Origin: Pseudomonadota bacterium | Lineage (GTDB): Bacteria; Pseudomonadota; Gammaproteobacteria; Burkholderiales; Burkholderiaceae_B | Reading direction: 5' to 3' | Length of the DNA: 64,000 nt | Assembly (NCBI GenBank): GCA_023425645.1 | Contig: JAFACG010000025.1 | Span: 26,657-90,656, forward strand | In this document: piece after piece, positions 44,475-53,852 of the stretch | Position numbering within the stretch: the stretch's first letter is position 1 | How the letters are laid out: each line of letters starts with the position of its first letter | Notes under the pieces: model-generated | Databases searched by the model: none | What the model was told of the DNA's origin: nothing | Seen by the model: the letters and a program-made list of their open reading frames with translations, nothing else | Program-made: the position numbers and the translations under genes

Positions 44475-45389
44475 TCAGTTCAGTTTGGGGTTCAGGGCAT
44501 CGCGCAGCCAGTCGCCCAGCAGGTTGACCGACAGCACCAGCAGCACCAGCATGGCGCCGGGGAAGATGGTGATCCACCACTCGCCGGAGAACAGGAAGTC
44601 GTTGCCGATGCGGATCAGGGTGCCCAGCGAGGGCGAGGTGGCCGGCACCCCCACGCCCAGGAAGGACAGGGTGGCCTCGGTGATGATGGCGGTGGCCAGG
44701 TGCACCGTGGCCAGCACCAGCACGGGCCCCGTCACGTTGGGCAGCACGTGGCTGAACATGATGCGCGGCGCGGACACGCCGATGACGCGCGCGGCCTGCA
44801 CGTACTCGCGGTTCTTCTCCACCAGCGTGGAGCCGCGCACGGTGCGGGCGTACTGCGGCCAGCCGGCCAGGGCGATGGCCCCGATCAGCACCGGGAAGGC
44901 GATGGCATCGTGCATGTTCAGCGGGAAGACGGCGCGCGCCACTCCGTCGATCAGCAGCGCGATCAGGATGGCCGGGAAGGACAGCTGCACGTCGGCCACC
45001 CGCATGATGAAGGCATCCACGCGTCCGCCCGCGTAGCCGGCAACCAGGCCCAGCACGATGCCCGCGAGCATGGACAGAAGCACCGAGGCCAGGCCGATCA
45101 GCAGCGAGGTGCGCGTGCCGTACAGCAGGGCGGAATACAGGTCCCGGCCCTGGCTGTCGGTGCCCAGCAGGTAGCGGGCCTCGCCGTCGGCGGCCCAGAC
45201 GGGCGGCTTGAGCGCGTCGATCAGGTTGATGGAGGCCAGGTCGAAGGGGTCGAAGGGCGCTATCCAGCGGGCGCCCAGGGCGCCGATGAACAGCAGCAGC
45301 GTAAGGATGGTGGCCGCGACGGCCATGGGGGAATGGCGCCACGACCAGACCAGGTCGCTGTTCCAGGCGCGTTTCAGGCTGGCGCTCAT
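44475..45389 (-). CDS. Peptide ABC transporter permease (DppC-like)
   Basis: A 304-residue inner-membrane permease with about six helices. L-G-T-D-S-Q-G-R-D near residue 75 and the EAA loop Q-A-A-R-V-I-G-V-S near 199 are DppC/OppC hallmarks. It lies one base after the DppB-like stop codon. Confidence 0.92.
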   Translation of the reverse strand: MSASLKRAWNSDLVWSWRHSPMAVAATILTLLLFIGALGARWIAPFDPFDLASINLIDALKPPVWAADGEARYLLGTDSQGRDLYSALLYGTRTSLLIGLASVLLSMLAGIVLGLVAGYAGGRVDAFIMRVADVQLSFPAILIALLIDGVARAVFPLNMHDAIAFPVLIGAIALAGWPQYARTVRGSTLVEKNREYVQAARVIGVSAPRIMFSHVLPNVTGPVLVLATVHLATAIITEATLSFLGVGVPATSPSLGTLIRIGNDFLFSGEWWITIFPGAMLVLLVLSVNLLGDWLRDALNPKLN

Positions 45390-45390
45390 G

Positions 45391-46377
45391 TCAATGCCCC
45401 TTGGCGCCCGACAACTGGGAGCGCAGACGCGGATCGACCAGGAAGTACAGCAGGTCGACCAGCAGGTTGATGATGACGAAGACCAGGGCGATCAGGCACA
45501 GGTAGGCCGCCATGACAGGGATGTCGGCGAACTGCACGGCCTGGATGAAGAGCAGGCCCATGCCCGGCCACTGGAAGACGGTTTCGGTCACGATGGCGAA
45601 GGCGATGATGCCGCCCAGCTGCAGTCCGGTGATGGTGATGACCGGCACCATGGTGTTCTTCAGGGCGTGTCCGAAGTGGATGGCGCGCCGCGAAAGGCCG
45701 CGGGCGCGGGCGAACTTGATGTAGTCGGCGCGCAGCACTTCCAGCATCTCCGAGCGCACCAGGCGCAGGATGAGCGTGAGCTGGAATAGGCACAGGGTGA
45801 TGGCCGGCAGGATGAGGTGCTTGATGCCGTCCCAGGTCAGCAGGCCCGTGCTCCACCAGCCCAGGCGCACCACGTCGCCTCGGCCGTAGCTGGGCAGCCA
45901 GCCCAGCAGCACGGAAAAGACCAGGATCAGCAATATGCCGATCAGGAAGGTGGGCAGCGAGATGCCCAGCAGGGAGAAGGCCAGCACGCTCTGGGCGAGG
46001 AAGCCGTTGCGTTTCAGGGCGGTGTATACCCCCAGCGGCAGGCCTATGAGCAGGGCCAGGAAGGCGGCCACCACGGACAGCTCCACGGTGGCGGGCAGGC
46101 GTTCCTTGAGCAGTGTGGAGACCGGCTGGGCCTGGCGCAGCGACAGGCCGAACTCGCCCTGCACCGCCTGGCTCACGAAGCGGGTGAACTGGACGGGCGC
46201 GGGCTGGTCCAGCCCGAGGCTGGCGCGCAACTGGATGCGATCCTGTTCAGTGGCGTCCTGGCCCAGCATGATGGTGACCGGATCGCCGATGTAGCGGAAA
46301 AGCACGAAGGCCAGCAGGCTGACCGTCAGCATGACGAGGACCGCCTGGATCAGGCGGCGAATGATGAATACCAGCAT
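45391..46377 (-). CDS. Peptide ABC transporter permease (DppB-like)
   Basis: A 328-residue permease with six predicted helices; the N-terminal helix I-I-R-R-L-I-Q-A-V and the EAA loop F-A-R-A-R-G-L-S near residue 229 are typical of DppB. The ATG at 46377 follows AGGAGCAGCCT; an upstream codon would add 10 residues without a site. The 154-base gap to the binding protein gene contains GC-rich dyads only. Confidence 0.92.
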   Translation of the reverse strand: MLVFIIRRLIQAVLVMLTVSLLAFVLFRYIGDPVTIMLGQDATEQDRIQLRASLGLDQPAPVQFTRFVSQAVQGEFGLSLRQAQPVSTLLKERLPATVELSVVAAFLALLIGLPLGVYTALKRNGFLAQSVLAFSLLGISLPTFLIGILLILVFSVLLGWLPSYGRGDVVRLGWWSTGLLTWDGIKHLILPAITLCLFQLTLILRLVRSEMLEVLRADYIKFARARGLSRRAIHFGHALKNTMVPVITITGLQLGGIIAFAIVTETVFQWPGMGLLFIQAVQFADIPVMAAYLCLIALVFVIINLLVDLLYFLVDPRLRSQLSGAKGH

Positions 46378-46531
46378 AGGCTGCTCCTGGTGGAATGCGA
46401 GGATCACTCGCGACCCCAGTGTTGTCTTTATAGTTTGAATTCATCCATGGCCTGCGTAAAGGGGGCCATGGTTCCGTGCGGCAGTCAGGGCAGGCGCGCC
46501 GCCCCGGATGCGGGGCGGGCGCGGGGCGGGC

Positions 46532-48103
46532 TTACTTGATGGTCACCCACTGGGCGGACAGGCGGTTGTCGGCGCGGTGGATCACGTCGACGTTCTTGGC
46601 CATGGCCCAGGGGATGATCTGGTCGTGCAGGGGAATGTGGCCGAATTCCTTGGCGTGGATCTCCAGGACCTTGTGGATGGCCGCGTCGCGCTTGGCGGTG
46701 TCGGTCTCGGTCTTGATCTGGTCGATCAGCTTGTCCACCTCGGCGTTCTCGTAGTTGCCGAAGTTGAAGGAGCCGTCGGCGCCTTCGCCCTTGCTGTGCA
46801 TCAGGCTTTGCAGGGTGTACAGGGCGTCGAAGGTGGGCACGCCCCAGCCGAACAGGTAGGCGCTGGTGTCATAGTTCTGCACCTTGGGGAAGTAGGTGGC
46901 GCGCGGCATGGCGTTCAGGCTGGCCTTGACGCCGGCCTTGGCCCACATGCCCACCACGGCCTGGCAGATGGCCTCATCGTTGATGTAGCGGTTGTTCGGG
47001 CAGTCCAGCGTGAAGGACAGGGAATTCTCGTAGCCGGCGTCCTTGAGCAGTTGCTTGGCCTTGTCCAGGTCGTAGGGCACGCGCTGGGCCAGCTCCTTGG
47101 TCCAGCCATGGACCTGGGGCGCGATCATGGTGCCGGTGGGGGCGGAGGAGCCGCGCATCACGGCCTTCTTGATGGCCTCGGTGTCGATGGCCAGGTACAG
47201 GGCCTCGCGCACGCGCTGGTCGGCAAAGGGGTTCTTGCCCTTGATGGTGCTGTACTTCAGTTCGGGACTCTTCTGGTCCAGGCCCAGGAAGATGGTGCGG
47301 TATTCGTTGCCTTCCACGATCTTGGCCTGCTGGCGCAGGCGCTGCAGGTCCTGGGCGGGCGGATCCAGCACCAGGTCCACTTCGCCCGAGAGCAGGGCCG
47401 CCGTGCGGGTGGCGTTCTGCTTGATCGGGGTGTAGATCACTTCGGTGACATTGCCGATCTTCTTGTCCTTGTTCCACCACTGCTCGTTTTCCACGAAGAC
47501 GGTGCGCACGTCCACTTCACGCGACTTCAGCTTGTAGGGGCCGGTTCCGTTGGTGTTGCGCGCGGAATAGGTTTCCTCGTTCTTGTTGAAGTCCTGCGGC
47601 TGGGCGGCGTTGTTCTTTTCCGACCAGTCCTTGTTCATGATGAACACGTTGGTCAATTGGCGCAGCAGCACGGGGTTGGGGGCGGTGGTGACGATGTCCA
47701 CCGTGTGCTCGTCCACCTTCACGGCCTTGTCGATGCCGTTCACGTAGGCCTTGAAGTTGGAGGTGGGCGCCAGGGCGCGATGGATGGAGAACACCACGTC
47801 GTCGGCCGAGAAGGGTTCGCCGTTGTGGAATTTCACGCCTTCGCGCAGCTTGAAGCGCCAGACGGTGGGTTCGCGCTGCTCCCAGGACGTGGCCAGCGAG
47901 GGCACGATCTTGAAGTCCTTGTCGTAATCCACCAGCGGCTCGTACACATAGGAACTGCCGGTGATGATGAGGTTTTCATTCTGGGCGTGCGGGTCCAGGG
48001 TCATGAAGTCGCCCTGGCTGGACCATCTCAGCGTTTTGGCATGGCCGGCCAGGGGTACGGCGACCAGGGCCGCCAGTGCGGCGGCCAATAGTGTTTTTTT
48101 CAT
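46532..48103 (-). CDS. Peptide ABC transporter substrate-binding protein (DppA/OppA family 5)
   Basis: A 523-residue periplasmic binding protein with a signal peptide ending G-H-A. The family 5 signature around W-R-F-K-L-R-E-G-V-K-F-H near residue 81 and T-G-P-Y-K near 190 are clear. AAGGAGG precedes the ATG. It is first in the operon and most strongly expressed by design. The ligand may be a di- or oligopeptide, but family members also bind opines, nickel chelates and glutathione; the nearby nickel regulon makes a nickel-peptide chelate worth considering, though no NikR box precedes it. Confidence 0.92.
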   Translation of the reverse strand: MKKTLLAAALAALVAVPLAGHAKTLRWSSQGDFMTLDPHAQNENLIITGSSYVYEPLVDYDKDFKIVPSLATSWEQREPTVWRFKLREGVKFHNGEPFSADDVVFSIHRALAPTSNFKAYVNGIDKAVKVDEHTVDIVTTAPNPVLLRQLTNVFIMNKDWSEKNNAAQPQDFNKNEETYSARNTNGTGPYKLKSREVDVRTVFVENEQWWNKDKKIGNVTEVIYTPIKQNATRTAALLSGEVDLVLDPPAQDLQRLRQQAKIVEGNEYRTIFLGLDQKSPELKYSTIKGKNPFADQRVREALYLAIDTEAIKKAVMRGSSAPTGTMIAPQVHGWTKELAQRVPYDLDKAKQLLKDAGYENSLSFTLDCPNNRYINDEAICQAVVGMWAKAGVKASLNAMPRATYFPKVQNYDTSAYLFGWGVPTFDALYTLQSLMHSKGEGADGSFNFGNYENAEVDKLIDQIKTETDTAKRDAAIHKVLEIHAKEFGHIPLHDQIIPWAMAKNVDVIHRADNRLSAQWVTIK

Positions 48104-48306
48104 GAAAACCTCCTTGTGGGGTGTGTGGTTCGCTGACGAGTGGCTGCATAGTATATGAGCGTCATAAGCCGACTCAATACGTAATTTCAGCTATAAGTCA
48201 GATAGCCATGCTACAAAATTTCAGCGAAAAGTTAATTTTAGTGACATAACACGTCAATCGGTTCATTAGGTCTTGCGGCCAAGCATTTCATCTTGACGCT
48301 ACAATG

Positions 48307-48322
48307 GTGTCTATATATACAG
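48307..48322. promoter_or_regulatory. LexA-type SOS box
   Basis: The 16-mer at 48307-48322 matches the LexA consensus CTGTATATATATACAG at 14 of 16 positions, including the terminal CAG. It lies 32 bases before the preferred dinB start. It overlaps an upstream in-frame ATG at 48304, which argues against that codon as the start. Confidence 0.7.
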
Positions 48323-48354
48323 TATGGAGGCTGGCCAAGGCCCAGGCGCAGGGG

Positions 48355-49509
48355 ATGGAATCGCTTGACCGACGCATCGCGCACGTGGACATGGATGCGT
48401 TCTACGCCTCCGTGGAGCTTTTGCGCTACCCGCATCTGCGCGGCCTGCCCGTGGTCATCGGCGGGCGCAGCACGCAGGCGCCGCGCCAGTTGCCCGACGG
48501 CAGCTGGCATCTGGCGCGCCTGGGGGATTATGTCGGGCGCGGGGTGGTCACCACCTCCACCTACGAAGCGCGCCAGTTGGGCGTGTTCTCCGCCATGGGC
48601 CTGATGAAGGCGGCCCAGCTGGCGCCCCAGGCCATTCTGCTGCCGGCCGACTTCCACGCCTATCGCCATTTCTCGCGCCTGTTCAAGCAGGCCGTGGCCA
48701 CAGTGTCCGATCGCATCGAGGACCGCGGCATCGACGAGATCTACGTGGACCTCAGCCACAGGACCGAAGACAGCCTGGTCCTGGCCGAGCAGATCCGTCA
48801 CGCCGTCAATCAGGCCACGGGCCTGACCTGTTCGGTGGGCGTCACGCCCAACAAGCTGCTGTCCAAGATCGCCTCCGAGCTGAACAAGCCCAACGGAGCC
48901 TGCGTGCTGACCATGGAGGACGTGCCCACGCGCATCTGGCCCATGTCGGTGGGCAAGATCAACGGCATCGGCCCCAAGTCCTTCCAGAAGCTGGCGGGGC
49001 TGGGCATACACCAGATCGGCGAGCTGGCGGCGGCGCCGGCCGAGCTGCTGCAGGAGCATTTCGGCCTGCGCTACGCCCGGTGGCTGATGGCCGTCTCCCG
49101 GGGCCAGGACGAGCGGCCCCTGTCCACCGAACGCATCCCGAAGTCCACCAGTCGCGAAACCACCTTCGAGCGCGACCTGCACGTGCGCCAGGACCGCGCC
49201 CGCCTGTCGGCCGTGCTGCAGGCCTTGTGCGAGCAGCTGGAGCAGGACCTGCGCAAGTCCGGCATGTGCGCCCAGACCATAGGCGTCAAGCTCAAGTTCG
49301 AGGATTTCAAGATCGTCACCCGCGACCTGTCCCTGCCCGCGCCGGTGCTGGCGGCCGAGGCCATCCTGGCCGCCGCGCGCCAGAACCTGAAGCGCGCCGT
49401 GCTGGACCGGCGACTGCGTCTGCTGGGCGTCAAGGCCAGCGCCCTGCTGCCCATCAGCGAATTGCCTCCGGAGCAGCCCCGCCAGCTGAACCTGGACGGC
49501 CTGTTCTAG
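48355..49509 (+). CDS. dinB: Y-family DNA polymerase IV (DinB)
   Basis: A 384-residue translesion polymerase. The catalytic acidic residues lie in H-V-D-M-D-A-F-Y near residue 10 and D-E-I-Y-V-D-L near 123. A little-finger domain follows, with a C-terminal beta-clamp-binding-like end (Q-L-N-L-D-G-L-F). An insertion of about 25 residues sits between V-V-I-G-G and V-V-T-T-S-T-Y-E-A-R in the palm/fingers, as seen in other betaproteobacterial DinB. The ATG at 48355 is preferred because the earlier in-frame ATG at 48304 overlaps the LexA box; the choice is not certain. SOS-induced mutagenic bypass is the expected role. Confidence 0.9.
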   Translation: MESLDRRIAHVDMDAFYASVELLRYPHLRGLPVVIGGRSTQAPRQLPDGSWHLARLGDYVGRGVVTTSTYEARQLGVFSAMGLMKAAQLAPQAILLPADFHAYRHFSRLFKQAVATVSDRIEDRGIDEIYVDLSHRTEDSLVLAEQIRHAVNQATGLTCSVGVTPNKLLSKIASELNKPNGACVLTMEDVPTRIWPMSVGKINGIGPKSFQKLAGLGIHQIGELAAAPAELLQEHFGLRYARWLMAVSRGQDERPLSTERIPKSTSRETTFERDLHVRQDRARLSAVLQALCEQLEQDLRKSGMCAQTIGVKLKFEDFKIVTRDLSLPAPVLAAEAILAAARQNLKRAVLDRRLRLLGVKASALLPISELPPEQPRQLNLDGLF

Positions 49510-49649
49510 TTGCGGAGCCTGTCGGCGAGCGGCCTGCGGCCGGCCGGCGCGCCCCGTTTGTGCCGGAAAAGGGACAATCGGCGGCCGGAAGGCAATTGTC
49601 CCAGGCTCAAGCGTTCCGGTCGGGGCAGGCTGCGTTAGAATTGGCTTGT

Positions 49650-49678
49650 CCAGCCGCCGGGCTGGTTTATTTTTTCTT
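49650..49678 (+). terminator. Terminator-like hairpin in the leader of the aminotransferase gene
   Basis: CCAGCC and GGCTGG form a 6-base stem with a 4-base loop followed by a T-rich run. It ends only 21 bases before the aminotransferase ATG, so it either closes dinB transcription or acts as an attenuator. Confidence 0.45.
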
Positions 49679-49699
49679 CTTTGATCAAGGTTTGCCGTT

Positions 49700-50890
<1,191 letters not shown>

Positions 50891-50910
50891 GTTCCCGCTG
50901 CCTTCCCGGA

Positions 50911-50938
50911 AAAACCCGCCTCCTCGGCGGGTTTTTTC
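50911..50938 (+). terminator. Rho-independent terminator after argD
   Basis: AAAACCCGCC and GGCGGGTTTT form a 10-base stem around a short loop, followed by further T residues, 21 bases after the stop. Confidence 0.88.
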
Positions 50939-51085
50939 TTGCGTGCCCGGCATGGGCGCGGGCGGTCCGTGCCGGAAGCGGACAGACGCCGCCCCACATC
51001 ATGCGGTTTCTGGATAGTTTGGCGACGTATCGGTTTCTAGAATGAAGTCCGGCATCACGCCTTCATTCCAACAGGAGACAAACAC

Positions 51086-51595
51086 ATGGAACAGACCGTC
51101 GACAAGTACATCGAGGTGGAACAGCGCCTGGATCAGGTGCGGGACCAGTTCGCGCTGGTGGAGGGCCATTTCGACACGTCGGAAGAGACCTTGCCGTGGA
51201 TTCCCTTCATCCCCAACATCTGGCTGCGCCACTTGAGCTTTGACGTGCGCAACAACGTATCCGTGCACATCATGCGCGCGGACAAGGGCGGTTCGCTGGG
51301 CCGGCATCGGCATCGCGCCAAGGTGACCGGCTACGTGCTGAAGGGCAGCCTGCGCTACGAAGAATATGACTGGGTGGCCAGGGCGGGCGACTACATCCAT
51401 GAAAGTCCCGGCCGCACGCACACCCTGGTCTCCGACGAGGGCATGGAGACCTTGTTCCACCTGGGCACGCCCATCGAGTTCCTGGACGAGCAGGATCGCA
51501 TCATCGAGATCGTGGATGTGTTCTGGATGATGGACCACTACCTGAGCTACTGTAAGCAGCACAATCTGCCGATCAACAAGGCCATGTTCATCTAG
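51086..51595 (+). CDS. Cupin protein, 2,4'-dihydroxyacetophenone dioxygenase family
   Basis: A 169-residue single-domain cupin. The metal motif begins R-H-R-H-R-A-K-V-T-G-Y-V near residue 72 and continues G-S-L-R-Y-E, with a later histidine in R-T-H-T-L-V near residue 110. The length and pattern match 2,4'-dihydroxyacetophenone dioxygenase-like enzymes that cleave aryl ketone C-C bonds with Fe(II) and O2. CAGGAG precedes the ATG. The 3' end overlaps by 4 bases the convergent AraC gene, which may regulate it. The substrate is unknown. Confidence 0.8.
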   Translation: MEQTVDKYIEVEQRLDQVRDQFALVEGHFDTSEETLPWIPFIPNIWLRHLSFDVRNNVSVHIMRADKGGSLGRHRHRAKVTGYVLKGSLRYEEYDWVARAGDYIHESPGRTHTLVSDEGMETLFHLGTPIEFLDEQDRIIEIVDVFWMMDHYLSYCKQHNLPINKAMFI

Positions 51596-52575
51596 GCCGG
51601 ACCGGGCGGCGCGTGCCGCCCCGTGGCGCTCGGCAATTCGCCGAAGCGCGCCTGGTAGTAGGCGGAGAAACGGCCCAGGTGCCCGAAGCCGTGTGCCAGC
51701 GCCACCTCGGTGACGCCGACGCGCGGGTCGGCCAGCAGGCATCGGCGCGCGGCCTCCAGGCGCAGGTTGCGCGCCCAGTTCATGGGCGATTCCCCATGGT
51801 GGCGGCGGCACAGTATGTGCAGCGCCCGCGGGCTGAGCCCGGCCGCTCCGGCCAGGTCAGCCAGGGAAATGGGAGCGTGCAGGTGACCCAGCACGTAGGC
51901 CTGCGCCTGCCGCAGGCGCGCCAGCCTGGCCCGGTCCTGTGACCCGAGCAGAACCTGTTCGCGGGCCGCTGGCTCCTCGGCGGCGCCGTGGCACAGCAGG
52001 AACAGGGCGAGTCCGGTCTCGACATGGCGCAGCCAGGCGGGATGGTCGGAGCCGGACAAGGACAACAATTGCCGGATCAGGGCCGCCCACTGCGGCGCGT
52101 GGCGGTCGTCGATCTTGCCTGCGGGAGCGAGGCGTACGCCTGTCGGCGCGTCCTGCGCAGAGGCCCCGTCGAAAAGGGCATGGGGAACCTTGAGAATGAG
52201 CTGTTCGCAACCGCCCTGCCAGAGCGTGCGCACCTGCTGGCGCGGCGACAGGATGGCGACCTCGCCCGGACAGGCGGTCAGCGTGCAGCCGTCGCTGATG
52301 AATTCGGCGAAGCCGCGCAAGGGCATCTGCACCAGGCTGAAGTCCTGGAAGCCGTCGGCCTGGATCTCCACTTCGGCCCCATAGCCCAGGATCATGACGC
52401 TGATGCGGCTGATGTCGCGGCGAAACAGTGTCGTGTTGACACGGCCCCGGCCCCACGTCAGGCCGTGCTTGGAGATGACTTTGCTCAGTTCCTGGTGCGA
52501 CGGGTCCGCCGCCTGAGAATGAAAGACCGGGCTGCGGTACAGTCCCGACAGGTCCAGCCCTGCTGCCGCCGCCAT
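51592..52575 (-). CDS. AraC-family transcriptional regulator (FeaR-like)
   Basis: A 327-residue regulator with the same layout as the one at 32638: N-terminal cupin-like domain and C-terminal double helix-turn-helix (L-S-P-R-A-L-H-I-L near residue 250, H-G-F-G-H-L-G-R-F near 298). GGAGG lies 7 bases before the ATG at 52575, so that start is chosen over one eight codons upstream. It probably senses an aromatic compound and controls the adjacent cupin gene. Confidence 0.9.
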   Translation of the reverse strand: MAAAAGLDLSGLYRSPVFHSQAADPSHQELSKVISKHGLTWGRGRVNTTLFRRDISRISVMILGYGAEVEIQADGFQDFSLVQMPLRGFAEFISDGCTLTACPGEVAILSPRQQVRTLWQGGCEQLILKVPHALFDGASAQDAPTGVRLAPAGKIDDRHAPQWAALIRQLLSLSGSDHPAWLRHVETGLALFLLCHGAAEEPAAREQVLLGSQDRARLARLRQAQAYVLGHLHAPISLADLAGAAGLSPRALHILCRRHHGESPMNWARNLRLEAARRCLLADPRVGVTEVALAHGFGHLGRFSAYYQARFGELPSATGRHAPPGPA

Positions 52576-52688
52576 GTGGAACCCTCCGTTCCCAAGCATG
52601 AGTGGAAATGTGGCAAGGGCCTAGTGTAGGCCCGCCCGGCCGGCGCCTGCATGGGGGGTATCCCTGAGCGCTTCATCCGGCTCGCGGC

Positions 52689-53396
52689 TCAGCGAAACCC
52701 GTTAGTTCCGGTGGCCGGCATCCCGGTGGCCGGCATCCCGGTGGCCGGCACTCCGGTGGCCGGCATCCCGGTGGCCGGCACTCCGGTGGCCGGCACTCCG
52801 GTGGCCGGCACTCCGGTGGACGGCAGCGTCTGTTCGCCGCGGCCGTCCGCCAGTTCGATCTTCACGCCGATATCGGCCGGTTTGGCGTAGTGCAGGCTGC
52901 TGGTCACCAGCGCATTCACGCCCGTGGCCGCATAGGCGGCGGCATTGCCCGCGTGGATGCCGCCGGCCGCCAGCAGGGGGACGCCGGGATGGGCGGCGCG
53001 CAGCTCGGGCACGATGCGCGCCAGTGTCTCGGGCGGCACCTTGTCGAACTGCACCACGTCGGCGCCGGCTTCGATCGCGCGGCGGGCCTCGTCCAGGCCG
53101 TCGGCTTCGATCACGATCTTCTTTTCGCACATGGCGTGCTTGTGGCGGGCGACGGCCTGCCCGACCTCGTCCCAGCCGCCCAGCAGGGCGCGATGCTGGG
53201 GAAAGACCAGGATGGTTTCGCCCAGACCCAGGCGGTGGGGCATGGCGCCGCCGGCCACGGTGGCCTCGTTTCTGACCACGAAGCGCAGCATGGCCGCTTG
53301 TTCGGTCAGGCCCAGCATGTGGCTGGTCAGGTCCAGGCAGGAAGCATCCTCGCTGATCCACTGGTCGATCTGGCTTTGTTCGAAAAATACGCTCAT
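52689..53396 (-). CDS. modD: ModD-like protein with internal deletion and repeat tail (probably inactive)
   Basis: A 235-residue relative of ModD, a NadC-type quinolinate phosphoribosyltransferase homologue linked to molybdenum transport genes. The N-terminus to about residue 50 (R-N-E-A-T-V-A-G-G) and the region from A-M-P-H-R-L-G-L-G onward match the family, but the roughly 80 residues normally between them, including the substrate-binding arginine/lysine core, are absent. The join falls at a short repeated V-A-x-G-like word, consistent with an in-frame deletion. The C-terminal 37 residues are a T-G-V/M-P-A pentapeptide array encoded by a 15-base minisatellite. No other molybdenum gene is near. 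Function is probably lost or changed. Confidence 0.75.
   Translation of the reverse strand: MSVFFEQSQIDQWISEDASCLDLTSHMLGLTEQAAMLRFVVRNEATVAGGAMPHRLGLGETILVFPQHRALLGGWDEVGQAVARHKHAMCEKKIVIEADGLDEARRAIEAGADVVQFDKVPPETLARIVPELRAAHPGVPLLAAGGIHAGNAAAYAATGVNALVTSSLHYAKPADIGVKIELADGRGEQTLPSTGVPATGVPATGVPATGMPATGVPATGMPATGMPATGTNGFR
52711..52815. repeat. 15-bp tandem repeat (minisatellite), 7 units
   Basis: Seven head-to-tail copies of a 15-base unit, GTGGCCGGCATCCCG or GTGGCCGGCACTCCG, lie inside the 3' end of the modD-like gene. In-frame they encode T-G-V-P-A or T-G-M-P-A. Copy number is likely to vary among strains by slippage. Confidence 0.95.
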
Positions 53397-53545
53397 GTGT
53401 GATTTCCGTAGCGCCGCAGCGCCAGAAAGCAGCCCAGGAACCGCGTCCAGCAAGCCAGGGCGGGCGTTTCGGCGCGTCCCTTCAGCACGGCCAGGCCCAG
53501 GTCGATGGGCTCATGGCGGACGGCGGGAAACAGCAAAGATCTCAT
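53393..53545 (-). CDS. Small unrecognised ORF overlapping modD-like start
   Basis: A 50-residue ORF starting at an ATG that follows ACAGGAAATCCC and ending in an ATGA overlap with the modD-like start, which suggests translational coupling. The product begins M-R-S-L-L-F-P-A-V and ends A-L-R-R-Y-G-N-H-T. I recognise no family. It may be the shortened remnant of a gene once upstream in a molybdenum operon. Confidence 0.35.
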   Translation of the reverse strand: MRSLLFPAVRHEPIDLGLAVLKGRAETPALACWTRFLGCFLALRRYGNHT

Positions 53546-53694
53546 GGGATTTCCTGTCGGCGGTTTACGCTATATATGGAAGTTTATAACGAGAACGGAC
53601 GAACAGGAATCGCCCGCAGTGCGTCGGCAGGAAAGGGGGATTCTTCAGAGGCATCGCCGTCACGGCAGCCTGATTTTTCCGGGCGGTAAAAGAA

Positions 53695-53755
53695 TGCCCC
53701 CACGCTGCGCCTTCGGCTTGCTGCCCCCCAAGGGGGCGCTTTTGCCTTGGGTGAA
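53695..53755. repeat. REP-like intergenic element
   Basis: A C-rich block, a short C-T-T-C-G-G turn and a CCCCCCAAGGGGGCGC hairpin form an element of a type that I recall being common between genes in Alcaligenaceae and Burkholderiales. Its first 13 bases, GCCCCCACGCTGC (53696-53708), recur at 24406-24418 between the TRAP dctM and dctP genes. The surrounding gap 53546-53852 has no gene. Confidence 0.5.
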
Positions 53756-53779
53756 GCGGCATTCCGACGGCCCGGCGGC

Positions 53780-53811
53780 AAAAAAAATCCCCGCTGGCGA
53801 GGCGGGGATTC
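53780..53811 (-). terminator. Rho-independent terminator of glcB
   Basis: Read on the minus strand, AATCCCCGC and GCGGGGATT form a stem around a 7-base loop followed by eight T residues, 42 bases after the glcB stop. A second GC-rich hairpin without a T-run lies at 53821-53844. Confidence 0.85.
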
Positions 53812-53852
53812 CTGGAGTTGGGGCCGCCCCGTACGGGGCGGCGCAGCCGGGC

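Noticed and set aside
52711..52815. CRISPR array
   Set aside because: The repeats are 15 bases, directly abutting and without spacers, inside a coding frame; it is a minisatellite.
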